Part shown: piece by piece, positions 36,038 through 45,384 of the stretch | Layout: every line of letters starts with the position of its first letter | Numbering within the stretch: position 1 is the first letter of the stretch | Assembly: GCF_000025525.1 (NCBI RefSeq) | Contig: NC_013887.1 | Location: 46,729 to 110,728, forward strand | Length of the DNA stretch: 64,000 nucleotides | Direction: 5' to 3' | Source of the DNA: Methanocaldococcus sp. FS406-22 | GTDB lineage: Archaea > AGJL01 > Methanococci > Methanococcales > Methanocaldococcaceae | Program-made: the position numbers and the translations under genes | The notes under the pieces: model-generated | What the model was told of the DNA's origin: nothing | Seen by the model: the letters and a program-made list of their open reading frames with translations, nothing else | Database searches by the model: none

Positions 36038-36160
36038 TTACACACCTCCTTAAGAGGCATTGCTTCCGTTAGGAAGCAATGCATCCGTTTTGACGAAATC
36101 GAAGTGTTAGCTTCGAGCTACAAATCTGAAGGATTTGTTCAACTTTTTCTAAAAGTTTCG
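36038..36160. mobile_element. Hairpin-rich insert between tfx-type gene and pelota
   Basis: 123 bases between two copies of the pelota 5' end. Three hairpins in a row: a perfect 11-bp stem GCATTGCTTCC/GGAAGCAATGC with loop GTTA (36057-36082), a 6-bp stem TCGAAG/CTTCGA (36099-36116) and a 7-bp stem ACAAATC/GATTTGT (36120-36138). A 19-base string at the outer edge (36141-36159) also occurs at 2119-2137 next to pyrE. It provides the present AGGAGGTG binding site of pelota. I take it as the remnant of an integrated element. Confidence 0.6.
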
Positions 36161-36202
36161 TTTAATAATTTGTTTCTGTGGGATTTCCTCTATAATTTTC
36201 AT
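36149..36202 (-). pseudogene. Duplicated 5' end of pelota (first 14 codons)
   Basis: From the ATG at 36202 the frame reads MKIIEEIPQKQIIK, identical to the start of the intact pelota at 36037, then RNF and stop. It overlaps the end of the tfx-type gene (TAA directly before ATG), so it is the original position of pelota. Six of 42 bases differ between both copies, all at third codon positions and all synonymous (codons 4, 5, 7, 8, 9 and 14). Confidence 0.75.
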
Positions 36203-36616
36203 TTAGCTCCCTCCAACATCTAAGTCCCCATTTTCAAGGATGTATATTTTAAATTTCTTTTTAACTGTTCTTTTTTCTATAAATTCAGAGGCATTTTCTT
36301 TTATAAGTTCAATGAGTTCTAAAGTATTGTATCTTACTTTTATACCTTCTTCATCAGCTTTTTTAAATACAATATCTGGAATATCTAAAACGTCAGTCCC
36401 CTCTTCAATTTCAATAGATAGTGGAGCCATTATCCTATTATAAATTTTTATCGTATTATATGCCTTCTTTATATTTTCTTTTGCTCTTTTTTCAATCATG
36501 CTTATATTGGCTCTACTTGTTCCAAGCATTTTTGCTATCTCTTCTTGGGTTAATCCTTTCTTCCTCAATTTTAAAACTTTAATTTGTGTCTCTGTTAAGA
36601 ATGAGTCCTCAACCAT
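36203..36616 (-). CDS. Tfx-type DNA-binding protein
   Basis: 137 residues starting at the ATG at 36616, with GGTGTTATGC before it. An HTH lies at residues 5-55 (SFLTETQIKVLKLRKKGLTQEEIAKMLGTSRANISMIEKRAKENIKKAYNTIKIY), followed by an acidic alpha/beta region to the end. This is the Tfx family of methanogens, first described as a DNA-binding protein that regulates formylmethanofuran dehydrogenase genes in Methanothermobacter. Its stop codon overlaps the duplicated pelota start, so tfx and pelota were directly joined before the insertion. Confidence 0.85.
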   Translation of the reverse strand: MVEDSFLTETQIKVLKLRKKGLTQEEIAKMLGTSRANISMIEKRAKENIKKAYNTIKIYNRIMAPLSIEIEEGTDVLDIPDIVFKKADEEGIKVRYNTLELIELIKENASEFIEKRTVKKKFKIYILENGDLDVGGS

Positions 36617-36701
36617 GCATAACACCATAATTGTGTTGTGGTAATTTTATATAATTAACATTTATATATCGCCCCTTATATAAATTATATCAGGTGAAAT
36701 T

Positions 36702-37349
36702 ATGAACTTAGAAGAGCAAAAGAAAGCAGTAATTGAAAGATTAATTAGGGAGGGGTATATAAAAAGTAAAAGAGTGATTGATGCCCTATTAAAAGTTCCA
36801 AGGGAAGAGTTTGTTCCTGAACATTTAAAGGAATATGCCTATGTTGATAAACCATTAGAGATTGGTTATGGGCAGACAATTTCAGCCATACATATGGTTG
36901 GAATGATGAGCGAGCTTTTAGATTTAAAGCCAGGTATGAAAGTTTTGGAAATTGGAACTGGTTGTGGTTACCATGCGGCAGTAACTGCTGAGATTGTGGG
37001 GGAGGATGGTTTAGTTGTTAGCATTGAAAGAATTCCAGAATTGGCTGAAAAAGCAGAGAGAACTTTAAGAAAATTGGGATATGATAATGTTATTGTGATA
37101 GTGGGGGATGGAACTTTGGGATATGAGCCATTAGCCCCTTATGATAGAATATATACAACTGCAGCAGGTCCAAAAATTCCAGAACCATTAATAAAGCAAT
37201 TAAAAGATGGGGGAAAACTATTAATGCCTATTGGTAGATACTTACAAAAATTAGTTTTAGCTGAAAAGAGAGGAAATGAAATAATAGTAAAGGACTGCGG
37301 ACCTGTAGCATTTGTCCCTTTGATTGGTAGAGAAGGGTTTTATGGATAA
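36702..37349 (+). CDS. pcm: Protein-L-isoaspartate O-methyltransferase
   Basis: 215 residues. Repairs isoaspartyl damage with S-adenosylmethionine. Motifs: [47 protein letters not shown]-binding [18 protein letters not shown] near 85, and [30 protein letters not shown] near 150. ATG at 36702 after GGTGAAA. Divergent to the tfx-type gene. Confidence 0.95.
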   Translation: MNLEEQKKAVIERLIREGYIKSKRVIDALLKVPREEFVPEHLKEYAYVDKPLEIGYGQTISAIHMVGMMSELLDLKPGMKVLEIGTGCGYHAAVTAEIVGEDGLVVSIERIPELAEKAERTLRKLGYDNVIVIVGDGTLGYEPLAPYDRIYTTAAGPKIPEPLIKQLKDGGKLLMPIGRYLQKLVLAEKRGNEIIVKDCGPVAFVPLIGREGFYG

Positions 37350-37485
37350 ATGGATAAGGAGCCTTTTATTTTATATCTTTTAAGTTTGTTTATTTTAAGT
37401 GGATGACTAAAAAATTAAAATGAAAAACAATTTTAATTTAGAGCCATAAATAAATTCATAATTATGTCTTTATTATGGTGAAATA

Positions 37486-39207
37486 ATGCTTTGGAAAGAT
37501 GTATGTGAGATATTTAATAAAATTGAAAAAACAACAAAAAGGTTAGAAAAGAGAGACTATTTTATAAAATTAATTGACATGGTTAAAGAGAAAGGGAAGC
37601 CAGAGGATTTAAAAAAGATTTGTTACATGGCTATAGGGAGAGTTTATCCCGAATACGATGAGAGAGAGTTAGGAATTGGAGAAAAGCTTTTAATAAATGC
37701 AGTTACTTCCATAGGGATTAATAAAGATGAGTTATTAGAGAAAATTAAAGAGACAGGAGACATTGGGTTGGCTATAGAGCAATTAAAATCAAAGATTAAA
37801 CAGGCATCTTTGTTTTTTCAACCATTGACTGTTGATGAAGTTTATGAAACTTTAAAGAGGGTTGGAGAGATAGAAGGAGAAGGTTCTCAAAAGAAAAAGT
37901 TGAGGTTAATAAGTAGTCTCTTTCTAAGAGCCTCACCAATAGAGTGTAGATATTTAGCAAGGTTAATTTTGGAAGATATGAGGATAGGAATGAATGTCCC
38001 AACTATATTAGATTCCCTTTCAGTTTATTTTAATGTTCCAAAGGAAAAATTGGAAAAGATATATGCAATAACCAATGATATTGGACTTTTAGCTGAAAAA
38101 TTATTAATGGGGGATTTAGAAAGTGAGGATTTAAAATTAAAATTATTTAGACCAATAAAACCAATGTTGGCTCAGCTAACTCCTTCAATTGAAGAGGCAT
38201 TACTGGAGATGGGTAGGGCTCAATTTGAAACAAAGTATGATGGAGCAAGAGTTCAAATACATAAGGATGGAAATAAAGTTAAGATTTATAGTAGGAGATT
38301 AGAGGATGTCACAAATGCCCTTCCAGAGATTGTTGAGGCAGTAAAAAATATTAATGTAGATAAGTTAATTGTTGAAGGAGAGTGTGTAGCTATAGATAAA
38401 CAAACTGGAAAACCAAGACCATTTCAAGATATACTTAGAAGGTTTAGAAGAAAGTATGATATCGGAAAGATGATGAAAGAAATAAATTTAAGAGTTTATC
38501 TATTTGATATTCTTTATAAAGATGGAGTATCGTTTATAGATGAAGAGTTTGAAAAGAGAAGGAAAGTTTTAGAGGAAATTGTTGGTTATGAGAACGATTG
38601 GAGAACTGAAAGGGAAAGAATTGAAAAGGAGCTTAAATCAGATAAAATAATTGATATATCCTATAAATTGGTTACAAACGATGCTAATGAAGCAAAGGAG
38701 TTTTACAACTGGAGTTTATCCATTGGACATGAGGGAGTTATGATTAAAAATTTAAAAGCTCCTTACACCCCAGGGAGTAGGGTTAGAACTATGTATAAAT
38801 TTAAACCAACGTTGGAGAGTTTGGATGTTGTTATAACAAAGGCAAAAAGAGGGATGGGGAAAAGAAAGGACTGGTATGGTTCATTTGAAATATGTGTTAG
38901 AGATGAGGAAGGCAATCTCTACCCTATTGGACATGTAGGGACTGGATTAACTGAGGCAGATTTGGAGATGTTAAAGGAGGAAATTGATAAAATAGTTATT
39001 AGAGATTTAGGTGAAGAGGTTGAGGTAGAGCCAAAAATAGTTATTGAAGTTGCTTATGAGGAGATACAGAAATCTGATAAATATCCTTGCGGTTATGCTT
39101 TAAGATTCCCAAGGGTTGTGAGGTTTAGGTTTGATAAAGGAGTTAATGATATAAATACTGTAGAAGATGTTGAAAGAATATACGAAATTCAGAGGGGAAG
39201 GAAATAA
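37486..39207 (+). CDS. lig: ATP-dependent DNA ligase
   Basis: 573 residues. Seals nicks, using ATP via a lysyl-AMP. Motif I FETKYDGARVQIHK near 248 contains the catalytic Lys; motif III RVYLFDILYKDG near 342; motif IV IGHEGVMIKNLKAPYTPGS near 417; motif V RTMYKFKP near 440. N-terminal DNA-binding domain and C-terminal OB fold as in other archaeal and eukaryotic type ligases. ATG at 37486 after GGTGAA. Single gene. Confidence 0.96.
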   Translation: MLWKDVCEIFNKIEKTTKRLEKRDYFIKLIDMVKEKGKPEDLKKICYMAIGRVYPEYDERELGIGEKLLINAVTSIGINKDELLEKIKETGDIGLAIEQLKSKIKQASLFFQPLTVDEVYETLKRVGEIEGEGSQKKKLRLISSLFLRASPIECRYLARLILEDMRIGMNVPTILDSLSVYFNVPKEKLEKIYAITNDIGLLAEKLLMGDLESEDLKLKLFRPIKPMLAQLTPSIEEALLEMGRAQFETKYDGARVQIHKDGNKVKIYSRRLEDVTNALPEIVEAVKNINVDKLIVEGECVAIDKQTGKPRPFQDILRRFRRKYDIGKMMKEINLRVYLFDILYKDGVSFIDEEFEKRRKVLEEIVGYENDWRTERERIEKELKSDKIIDISYKLVTNDANEAKEFYNWSLSIGHEGVMIKNLKAPYTPGSRVRTMYKFKPTLESLDVVITKAKRGMGKRKDWYGSFEICVRDEEGNLYPIGHVGTGLTEADLEMLKEEIDKIVIRDLGEEVEVEPKIVIEVAYEEIQKSDKYPCGYALRFPRVVRFRFDKGVNDINTVEDVERIYEIQRGRK

Positions 39208-39289
39208 TCTTTAATGAATAATCTTTTTCAAATATTATATCTATTTTATAATTTTTTATAAGGTTAATTTAGAGATGGGGTGATGTAGA

Positions 39290-40345
39290 ATGGAGATTTT
39301 TGGAAACAGTATATATAACATAGCTGTTTTTATTGTTATAACCCTGTTGGGTATTTTTATTGGAAAAATCGTAGATAAGATAGTTAGAAATTATCTTAAA
39401 AAAATTGCAGATAAAACAAAAACGAAACTCGATGATATAATACTGGAGTCTATTGATTTGCCAATTATTATAATAGTGGTAACAGTGTTTTTCTATTTTG
39501 GATTAAAGTTTTTAATTCTGCCTGACTATATATTTAAGTTAGCAAATGAAGCGATAAAGGTTGTTGTTATCTTATCAGCCACATATTTTGCAGTCAAATT
39601 TATTGATGGAATATTTGAACACTATCTAATTCCCCTAACTGAAAAGACAGAAACAGAGTTAGATGAACACATAATAAAGCCATTGAAAAAAGTTGTAAAA
39701 ATATTAACAATACTTCTCGGTTTATTAACTGCTCTAAGTTCTGTTGGTTATGATGTCACTGCTTTATTGGCTGGTTTAGGGGTTGGTGGTTTGGCTTTAG
39801 CTTTAGCTATGCAAGACACCATAAAAAACTTCATTGCTGGGATTTTAATATTGATTGATAAACCCTTTAGCTTAGGACACTGGGTTAAAGTAGAGAACGT
39901 TGAGGGAATTGTTGAAGAAATTGGAATAAGAAGTACAAGAATTAGAACTTTTGATTATACCCTAATAACTATCCCAAACTCAGAATTGTTGGATTCAGCT
40001 ATTGAAAATTTAACAGTTAGAGATAGGAGAAGAGTTTTAATGACTATTGGATTAACTTATGATACACCAGTAGAGAAAATTAAAAAAGCCAAAGAGATAA
40101 TAAAAGAAATTGTTGAGAATCATCCAGCTACTCTCCCTCCGTATAGGGTTCATTTTATGGAATATGGAGATTGGTCTCTAAATTTGAGAATTGAATATTT
40201 TGTTAGAAATATGGGTTTTGATTACTTTTTAAATGCTGTTGATGAGATAAATTTAAAGATAAAAGAAGAATTTGAGAAGAAAGGAATAGAGATGGCATTT
40301 CCAACTTATACTGTTTATTTAGAAAAGGATAAAAATAATAATTAA
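39290..40345 (+). CDS. Mechanosensitive ion channel, MscS family (MscMJLR type)
   Basis: 351 residues. Hydrophobic segments near 10-28, 55-78, 90-110 and 135-155, then the pore helix rich in Gly/Ala VTALLAGLGVGGLALALAMQDTIKNFIAGILIL near 160 and the MscS beta domain (ISLGHWVKVENVEGIVEEIGIRSTRIRTFD). It closely resembles the M. jannaschii channel known as MscMJLR. ATG at 39290 after GGGGTGATG. Its stop overlaps the minD stop from the other strand. Confidence 0.9.
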   Translation: MEIFGNSIYNIAVFIVITLLGIFIGKIVDKIVRNYLKKIADKTKTKLDDIILESIDLPIIIIVVTVFFYFGLKFLILPDYIFKLANEAIKVVVILSATYFAVKFIDGIFEHYLIPLTEKTETELDEHIIKPLKKVVKILTILLGLLTALSSVGYDVTALLAGLGVGGLALALAMQDTIKNFIAGILILIDKPFSLGHWVKVENVEGIVEEIGIRSTRIRTFDYTLITIPNSELLDSAIENLTVRDRRRVLMTIGLTYDTPVEKIKKAKEIIKEIVENHPATLPPYRVHFMEYGDWSLNLRIEYFVRNMGFDYFLNAVDEINLKIKEEFEKKGIEMAFPTYTVYLEKDKNNN

Positions 40346-41124
40346 TACATTCTAAATAATCTTTTAATTTTATCTATAAAGCTTTCTTTTTTTACTATTT
40401 TAATTTTCTCCTCCATATAAATTGGAACTCCTGCTATTATTGAAGCTAACTTCATATAAGCTTGAGAAGCTGGAGAACTCTGCCTATATTCAATAACACT
40501 CATCTTTTTTAAAGCTGCTGATCTCACATTCTCATCTTCAGGAACTTCAACTAAAACCTTACCTTTTATTAACATCTCTATCTCATCCTTTCCCATTTCT
40601 CCAAAATCTCTACCAACCCTATTTAATACAACACCCATTAAAGGAGTTCCAGCCATTTCAGCACTCTCTTTTAATCTAACGGCATCAATAATTGAGAACA
40701 TCTCTGGAGTAACAACCAGTAAAAGTTTATCAGCAATAGCTAAATGAGTAGCCATTTCTCTATTTAATCCAGCTGGAGCATCTATAATTACATAGTCAAA
40801 ATCATCAGCCACCTCATTAACAACATCTGGAAGTAAATCAATATCTGATTTCTTATAACCCTCTAAAGACAAACTCGTTGGCAATACATAAACTCCTGTT
40901 TTATGTTTATAAATTGCATCTTTAACATCAGCTTCTCCACTTAAAACTTCATGTAGAGAAGGTTTTTTCTTTTCCATATTGAATAGAATCCCTAAGTTAG
41001 CCATTGATATGTCTCCATCAATAGCTAAAACTTTTTTACCTAATTTAGCAAGTGCTACTGCTAAAGATGCTGAAGTTGTGGTTTTTCCAACCCCTCCTTT
41101 ACCTGAAGCTATAGTAATAATCAT
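40342..41124 (-). CDS. minD: MinD/ParA-type P-loop ATPase
   Basis: 260 residues from the ATG at 41124, after a weak GTGATATTT. Deviant Walker A IASGKGGVGKTTTSASLAVALAKLGKK at the N-terminus, switch AIDGDISMANLGILF, DYVIIDAPAGLNREM near 110, and the C-terminal amphipathic tail SFIDKIKRLFRMY, which in MinD binds the membrane. Archaeal MinD-like proteins place surface structures and possibly septum components. Ends overlap with the channel gene by four bases on the opposite strand. Confidence 0.92.
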   Translation of the reverse strand: MIITIASGKGGVGKTTTSASLAVALAKLGKKVLAIDGDISMANLGILFNMEKKKPSLHEVLSGEADVKDAIYKHKTGVYVLPTSLSLEGYKKSDIDLLPDVVNEVADDFDYVIIDAPAGLNREMATHLAIADKLLLVVTPEMFSIIDAVRLKESAEMAGTPLMGVVLNRVGRDFGEMGKDEIEMLIKGKVLVEVPEDENVRSAALKKMSVIEYRQSSPASQAYMKLASIIAGVPIYMEEKIKIVKKESFIDKIKRLFRMY

Positions 41125-41304
41125 AAATATCACAATTAAACTTCTGTTAATTTATGATTCTCTACCTCTCATAAGATTTATATTTTAAATCATGTAATAT
41201 ACATTAGAAGTAGTGTTTTTTATAATTTAGTGTCACACTTCTTAATGTTCATCGTTCATATATGTAAAAATTTTCCAAAGACCTTCACAAAAAATGAAAA
41301 TGAC

Positions 41305-41325
41305 CGAAAAGTTTAAATAAAGGAT
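41305..41325 (+). promoter_or_regulatory. Likely histone gene promoter (BRE/TATA)
   Basis: CGAAAAGTTTAAATAAAGG about 45 bases before the histone ATG has the purine-rich BRE plus a TTTAAATA-type TATA box expected for a strong archaeal promoter. It is the best match in the 235-bp gap. Confidence 0.45.
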
Positions 41326-41367
41326 TTTATAACAATATCTATTGAAAATCTATTGTGAGGTGGTATT

Positions 41368-41571
41368 ATGGCTGAGCTTCCAGTTGCACCATTTGAGAGA
41401 ATATTGAAAAAGGCTGGTGCTGAGAGGGTAAGTAGAGCTGCTGCAGAATACTTGGCAGAGGCAGTTGAGGAAATTGCATTAGAAATAGCAAAAGAAGCAG
41501 TTGAATTAGCTAAGCACGCAAAGAGAAAAACAGTAAAAGTTGAGGATATAAAATTAGCTTTGAAGAAATAA
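41368..41571 (+). CDS. Archaeal histone
   Basis: 67 residues: [64 protein letters not shown], a complete histone fold without tails. Pairs and wraps about 60 bp of DNA per dimer, and may form extended stacks. ATG at 41368 after GAGGTGG. Single gene with its own promoter upstream. Confidence 0.97.
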   Translation: MAELPVAPFERILKKAGAERVSRAAAEYLAEAVEEIALEIAKEAVELAKHAKRKTVKVEDIKLALKK

Positions 41572-41614
41572 ATTTTTTTAAACTTTTATTTTTTGTTTAA
41601 GACAGAGGGAGATT

Positions 41615-41971
41615 ATGAATCTTCTTCCAATATATTTTGGAGTAGTCAGTTGGATAATTATATTTTTAACATTCTCATACATGTTGAACAATCCAAAAGT
41701 GAGCTATAGCATCTTAAAGAGCAATAAGAGAATCATTATTTACACATGTTTAGCTTATTTTATAATTCAAATGGGATTTTGTGCAATTGAGGGGTATGTG
41801 AGTTTTTTAGCAATAGTTTGTTGTGTGATATTTACACTAATATTAGGATATGCTCTCAACAAATGCATAAATAAACAATATAAAACTTCGATGCAAAGTT
41901 CTGAGAGAGGAATATCTATATTGGCTGCACTGGACACCATTGTATCAATAATCTTCGATTTAATAAAATAG
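41615..41971 (+). CDS. Small membrane protein of unknown function
   Basis: 118 residues with hydrophobic segments near 5-25, 42-60, 65-85 and 98-117. Contains CxC-type cysteines (YTCLAYFIIQMGFCAIEGYVSFLAIVCCVIF). Start ATG at 41615 after GAGGGAG. The stop codon TAG (41969-41971) is part of a TAGGACTTTTG string that equals the end of the MITE family, so its C-terminus may have been altered by an insertion. No function can be assigned. Confidence 0.65.
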   Translation: MNLLPIYFGVVSWIIIFLTFSYMLNNPKVSYSILKSNKRIIIYTCLAYFIIQMGFCAIEGYVSFLAIVCCVIFTLILGYALNKCINKQYKTSMQSSERGISILAALDTIVSIIFDLIK

Positions 41972-42088
41972 GACTTTTGTAGGATAAAATGGTTTTAATA
42001 GTCTTTTTAAATATCCTCAACCTTTGCTTATGCCAATATTTTACTAAAAATTAATTTATCTACATTTATAAATAAGAAGGGGGAGAAC

Positions 42089-42580
42089 ATGCATAAAAGG
42101 ATTAAAGATATAAAATACGCAGTAGTTACTGTGAGTGATAGTAGATATAACGATTTAATTAAGGGTAAGGAAATTGATGATAAATCTGGAAATTTATTAA
42201 AGAAGGAACTAAACGCTAAAATATATACAATAATCCCTGACAATAAAGATATGATTAAAGGAATAGTTGAACATATCGTTGAATTTTTTGATGTAGATTG
42301 TATTGTCTTCACAGGAGGGACTGGAATAGCTAAAAGAGATGTTACTGTAGAGGCACTAAAGGAGATTATTGAAAAAGAGTTAGAGGGCTTTAAAATTATC
42401 TTTCAAAAATTAAGCTATGAAGAGGTTGGATTTTCAACCATGTTATCAAGAGCAATGGCTGGAATCTATAAAGGAAAAGTTATATATGCACTTCCTGGCT
42501 CAGTAAATGCATGTAAAACAGCACTAAAAATAATTAAAGAGGAGACGGGGCATATATTAGGACATTTAAGAGAGGGATAA
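42089..42580 (+). CDS. moaB: MoaB/MogA-type molybdopterin adenylyltransferase
   Basis: 163 residues. Activates molybdopterin with ATP before metal insertion. The family motifs are present: VVTVSDSRYN near 14, DGIVEHI / DVDCIVFTGGTGIAKRDVTVEAL near 72-90 and the end PGSVNACKTALKIIKEETGHILGHLR. Useful for the tungsten/molybdenum formylmethanofuran dehydrogenase of methanogens. ATG at 42089 after GGGGGAG. The next gene starts one base after its stop. Confidence 0.9.
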   Translation: MHKRIKDIKYAVVTVSDSRYNDLIKGKEIDDKSGNLLKKELNAKIYTIIPDNKDMIKGIVEHIVEFFDVDCIVFTGGTGIAKRDVTVEALKEIIEKELEGFKIIFQKLSYEEVGFSTMLSRAMAGIYKGKVIYALPGSVNACKTALKIIKEETGHILGHLREG

Positions 42581-42581
42581 G

Positions 42582-43349
42582 ATGAAGTTCTTATTAATAG
42601 CATCAAATAAAGATTTGGCAAGTAAAAACATAGCAAATCATATAAAAGAGTATTTTGATGTTTTTGAAACAGATAAGGAGCTTTTAGCATTAACAGATGC
42701 AGATTTAGAGAGGGCAGACTACTATATATTTTTGTCAAAGCATAAAAGTATAGCAAATAAGCCAGCTCTAACAGTTCATACACCAGGAAACTTAACTGAA
42801 AATAATGATTTTGGAGGAAATCCTAAGGAAATCTGTCCATGTGATGCTGTTTTAAACACTCTTTTATTGAAAAATATTTATAAAAATTACAAAACTTATT
42901 ATGAAAATCAAAAAATTGGAGAGTTTGATGTCTCTTTTGAGGTTGTTCATCACTCACCAACTGATTTAAAAGCTCCAACGGTGTTTGTTGAGATTGGGAG
43001 TAGTGAGAGGGAGTGGGTTTTAAAAGAGGCTGGAGAGATAATTGCCAAATCTGTTTTAGAAACAATTGATGCAATAAAATCCAAAAATTATGATAAAAAG
43101 GTTAGAGCTATTGGCTTTGGTGGAGGGCATTATGCTCCAAAATTTACAAAACTTGCTTTAGAAGGCAAATACTATTTTGGCTATTTAGTCCCAAAATATG
43201 CCTCGGTATCTGAGGATGTTTTAAATCAACTTATTAGTAAGATGGAAGTTGATAAAGCTCTCATAGATTGGAAAGGTTGTAGAGGAGAAGATAAGAGGAG
43301 ATACATCGAATTTTTTGAAAAAGAAGGAATTGAATGGGAGAGAATTTAA
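42582..43349 (+). CDS. dtdA: D-aminoacyl-tRNA deacylase (DTD2 type)
   Basis: 255 residues. Removes D-amino acids from mischarged tRNA; archaea and plants use this DTD2-type fold. The conserved stretch VHHSPTDLKAPTVFVEIGSSEREW near 124 and RAIGFGGGHYAPKFTKLAL near 180 are family hallmarks. ATG at 42582 after GAGGGAT, one base after the moaB stop. Confidence 0.9.
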   Translation: MKFLLIASNKDLASKNIANHIKEYFDVFETDKELLALTDADLERADYYIFLSKHKSIANKPALTVHTPGNLTENNDFGGNPKEICPCDAVLNTLLLKNIYKNYKTYYENQKIGEFDVSFEVVHHSPTDLKAPTVFVEIGSSEREWVLKEAGEIIAKSVLETIDAIKSKNYDKKVRAIGFGGGHYAPKFTKLALEGKYYFGYLVPKYASVSEDVLNQLISKMEVDKALIDWKGCRGEDKRRYIEFFEKEGIEWERI

Positions 43350-43376
43350 AATTTTAAAATTCTTGGAGGGAATTAA

Positions 43377-44159
43377 ATGAGAAAAAATTTGAGAGACTTA
43401 CTTCTATCATTTAAAAATGGAGAAATTGGCTTAGATGAAATTGAAAAACAGATAAAGCTTAATTATTTTGAAGAGATTGAGGAAAGATTAAAATTAGATA
43501 TAAACAGGCAGTTTAGGACAGGAGTTCCAGAAGTTGTTTATGGTAAAGGGAAAGATGTAGAGGAAATAATTAAAGCCACTTTAAAACTTGCAGAAAAAAA
43601 TGGTATTGCATTGGCAACTAAAATAGAGGATATTAAAAAACTTAGTGACAAAATTGAAAAATATGATTTAAAAAATTACAACATAAAAATTAACAAAAAA
43701 GCGAAAACATTAATAATAAAAAATAAAAACTATGATATTAGAAAAATAGGTAAAGTGGGCATATTAACAGCAGGGACTTCAGATATTCCAGTAGCGGAAG
43801 AGGCAAAAGATACATTGGAAGTGATGGGAGTTGAAGCCATAACATCTTATGATGTAGGAATCGCAGGTATTCATAGGCTGTTTCCTGCCCTAAAGAGAAT
43901 GATTGAGGAAAATGTTTGCTGTATCATTGTTGTTGCTGGCATGGAAGGAGCTTTACCTTCAGTTGTGGCGTCTATGGTTGATATTCCTGTTATTGGTGTT
44001 CCAACATCAACATCTTATGGTATAAAAATAACGCCTCTCTTGACTATGTTACATTCATGTTCTCCTGGAATAGCGGTTGTTAATATTGATAATGGGTTTG
44101 GAGCTGGAGTATTTGCTGGCCTAATAGCTAAGGCAATATATAAATATCTAAAACAATAA
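43377..44159 (+). CDS. larB: LarB-like protein (PurE-related family)
   Basis: 260 residues. LarB carboxylates nicotinic acid adenine dinucleotide at the pyridinium ring in the synthesis of the nickel-pincer cofactor; the family is related to PurE. Motifs: VYGKGKDVEEIIKATLKLAEKNG near 55, GILTAGTSDIPVAEEAKDTLEVMG near 130 and GMEGALPSVVASMVDIPVIGVPTSTSYG near 190. Exact role here is inferred from similarity. ATG at 43377 after GGAGGGAA. Third of four plus-strand genes in a row. Confidence 0.85.
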   Translation: MRKNLRDLLLSFKNGEIGLDEIEKQIKLNYFEEIEERLKLDINRQFRTGVPEVVYGKGKDVEEIIKATLKLAEKNGIALATKIEDIKKLSDKIEKYDLKNYNIKINKKAKTLIIKNKNYDIRKIGKVGILTAGTSDIPVAEEAKDTLEVMGVEAITSYDVGIAGIHRLFPALKRMIEENVCCIIVVAGMEGALPSVVASMVDIPVIGVPTSTSYGIKITPLLTMLHSCSPGIAVVNIDNGFGAGVFAGLIAKAIYKYLKQ

Positions 44160-44200
44160 TTTAAGACAATACCTATACAACGATAACTTGAGGGAAGTTT

Positions 44201-45364
44201 ATGATAAAAGTTGTAGATGGTGAGTTAATAAGGACATTGACTGATGGAAATTTAGATGACCTTGTAACTGAAGTAAATGTGGGTTATATTCTAATCTTAG
44301 TTAAAGAGGGTAATAAATTACATGAGGGCTATATATTTGTTGAAGACGGCGAGATTGTTGGAAGCTATTATACTGATAACGAATCCACAGAAATTTTTGG
44401 AAATAAAGAAAAAATTCTTGAGTTACTAAACTACGAGAACAAAGTTATAGAACTTTATAGGTATAATAAAGATAAAATAAATTTAATGAAGTGGCTGTAT
44501 CCCGAAATATTTGTAGTGAAAAAAACTAAAGAAGAAAAAGAAACTAAAAAAGAGGAAAGAGAAGATAAAGAAGAGAAATATCTAAATATAAAGTTAGATA
44601 TTCCATTAGATGTCCCATTGGAGAGTAATACAAAAGATTTCCAGAGATATTTAGAGGACAATAAATATATCGTTGTAAATGTGTATAAAAAAACGTCTGG
44701 AAAATTTGAAAACGGATATATTATATACAAAGGAAAAACCCCAATAGCTGCAGCATACGAGTGTGATTTTGGAGTTTTACTAGGAAAAGATGCTTATGAA
44801 AAAGTAGAACAGTTATTAAAAGATGAAAATGCAATTATTGATGTATATGAATATAACGAAAGAAAAACAAATGTCCTATTGGAAATATATCCACAAATGA
44901 AAATTGTGGATGAAGAACAAAGTACTGAAAAAGAAGAAATTCAAAAAGATATTGAGGAGTTTGTAAAAGAAGAGGAGTTAGAGGAAGCTAAAGAATTATC
45001 AAGAGAAGAGTTATTGAAAAAATTAGGAATAAAAGAACCTGATGATACGTGGATAGAGACGATATTGGAAGATATGTTCAGACCTTCAGAGGAGGAGTTA
45101 AATGAATTAAAAGAAAAACTTGAAAATGAGATAGTTAATAGAATTAAGATGATGGAAGGTGTTGACGATGTTAAAACCAATCTCAAAGTTAAATGGGAAA
45201 ATGGAAGATACTATTTATTTGGAGATGTCAATGTAAAAAGAAAGAGAATCTTAGGAATTATTAAAAAAGATATAGACCCTTCAATTGTTAAATTTGAAAT
45301 CGATAAGATAATTAGGAAATTTCTCTCAAGATATACCTCGAGAATATCGATAAATGTTGAATAA
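44201..45364 (+). CDS. DUF2226-like protein with two similar halves
   Basis: 387 residues. Residues 1-110 and about 140-250 are similar: both contain a [15 protein letters not shown] / [16 protein letters not shown] stretch and end with a helical [23 protein letters not shown] / [23 protein letters not shown] stretch. Between and after them are acidic linkers, and the C-terminal part ([19 protein letters not shown]...) is a separate domain. The DUF2226 family of Methanococcales comes to mind. It is followed after 20 bp by a roadblock-like gene, so both may belong to one signalling set. Function unknown. Confidence 0.7.
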   Translation: MIKVVDGELIRTLTDGNLDDLVTEVNVGYILILVKEGNKLHEGYIFVEDGEIVGSYYTDNESTEIFGNKEKILELLNYENKVIELYRYNKDKINLMKWLYPEIFVVKKTKEEKETKKEEREDKEEKYLNIKLDIPLDVPLESNTKDFQRYLEDNKYIVVNVYKKTSGKFENGYIIYKGKTPIAAAYECDFGVLLGKDAYEKVEQLLKDENAIIDVYEYNERKTNVLLEIYPQMKIVDEEQSTEKEEIQKDIEEFVKEEELEEAKELSREELLKKLGIKEPDDTWIETILEDMFRPSEEELNELKEKLENEIVNRIKMMEGVDDVKTNLKVKWENGRYYLFGDVNVKRKRILGIIKKDIDPSIVKFEIDKIIRKFLSRYTSRISINVE

Positions 45365-45384
45365 AACGGAGAAGAGGTCTAACC

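Noticed and set aside
40342..40345. Four-base overlap of convergent mechanosensitive channel and minD stop codons
   Set aside because: Common in compact archaeal genomes, no functional meaning visible.
44530..44580. Lys/Glu-rich linker in the DUF2226-like protein as a repeat expansion
   Set aside because: Ordinary charged linker of thermophile proteins.
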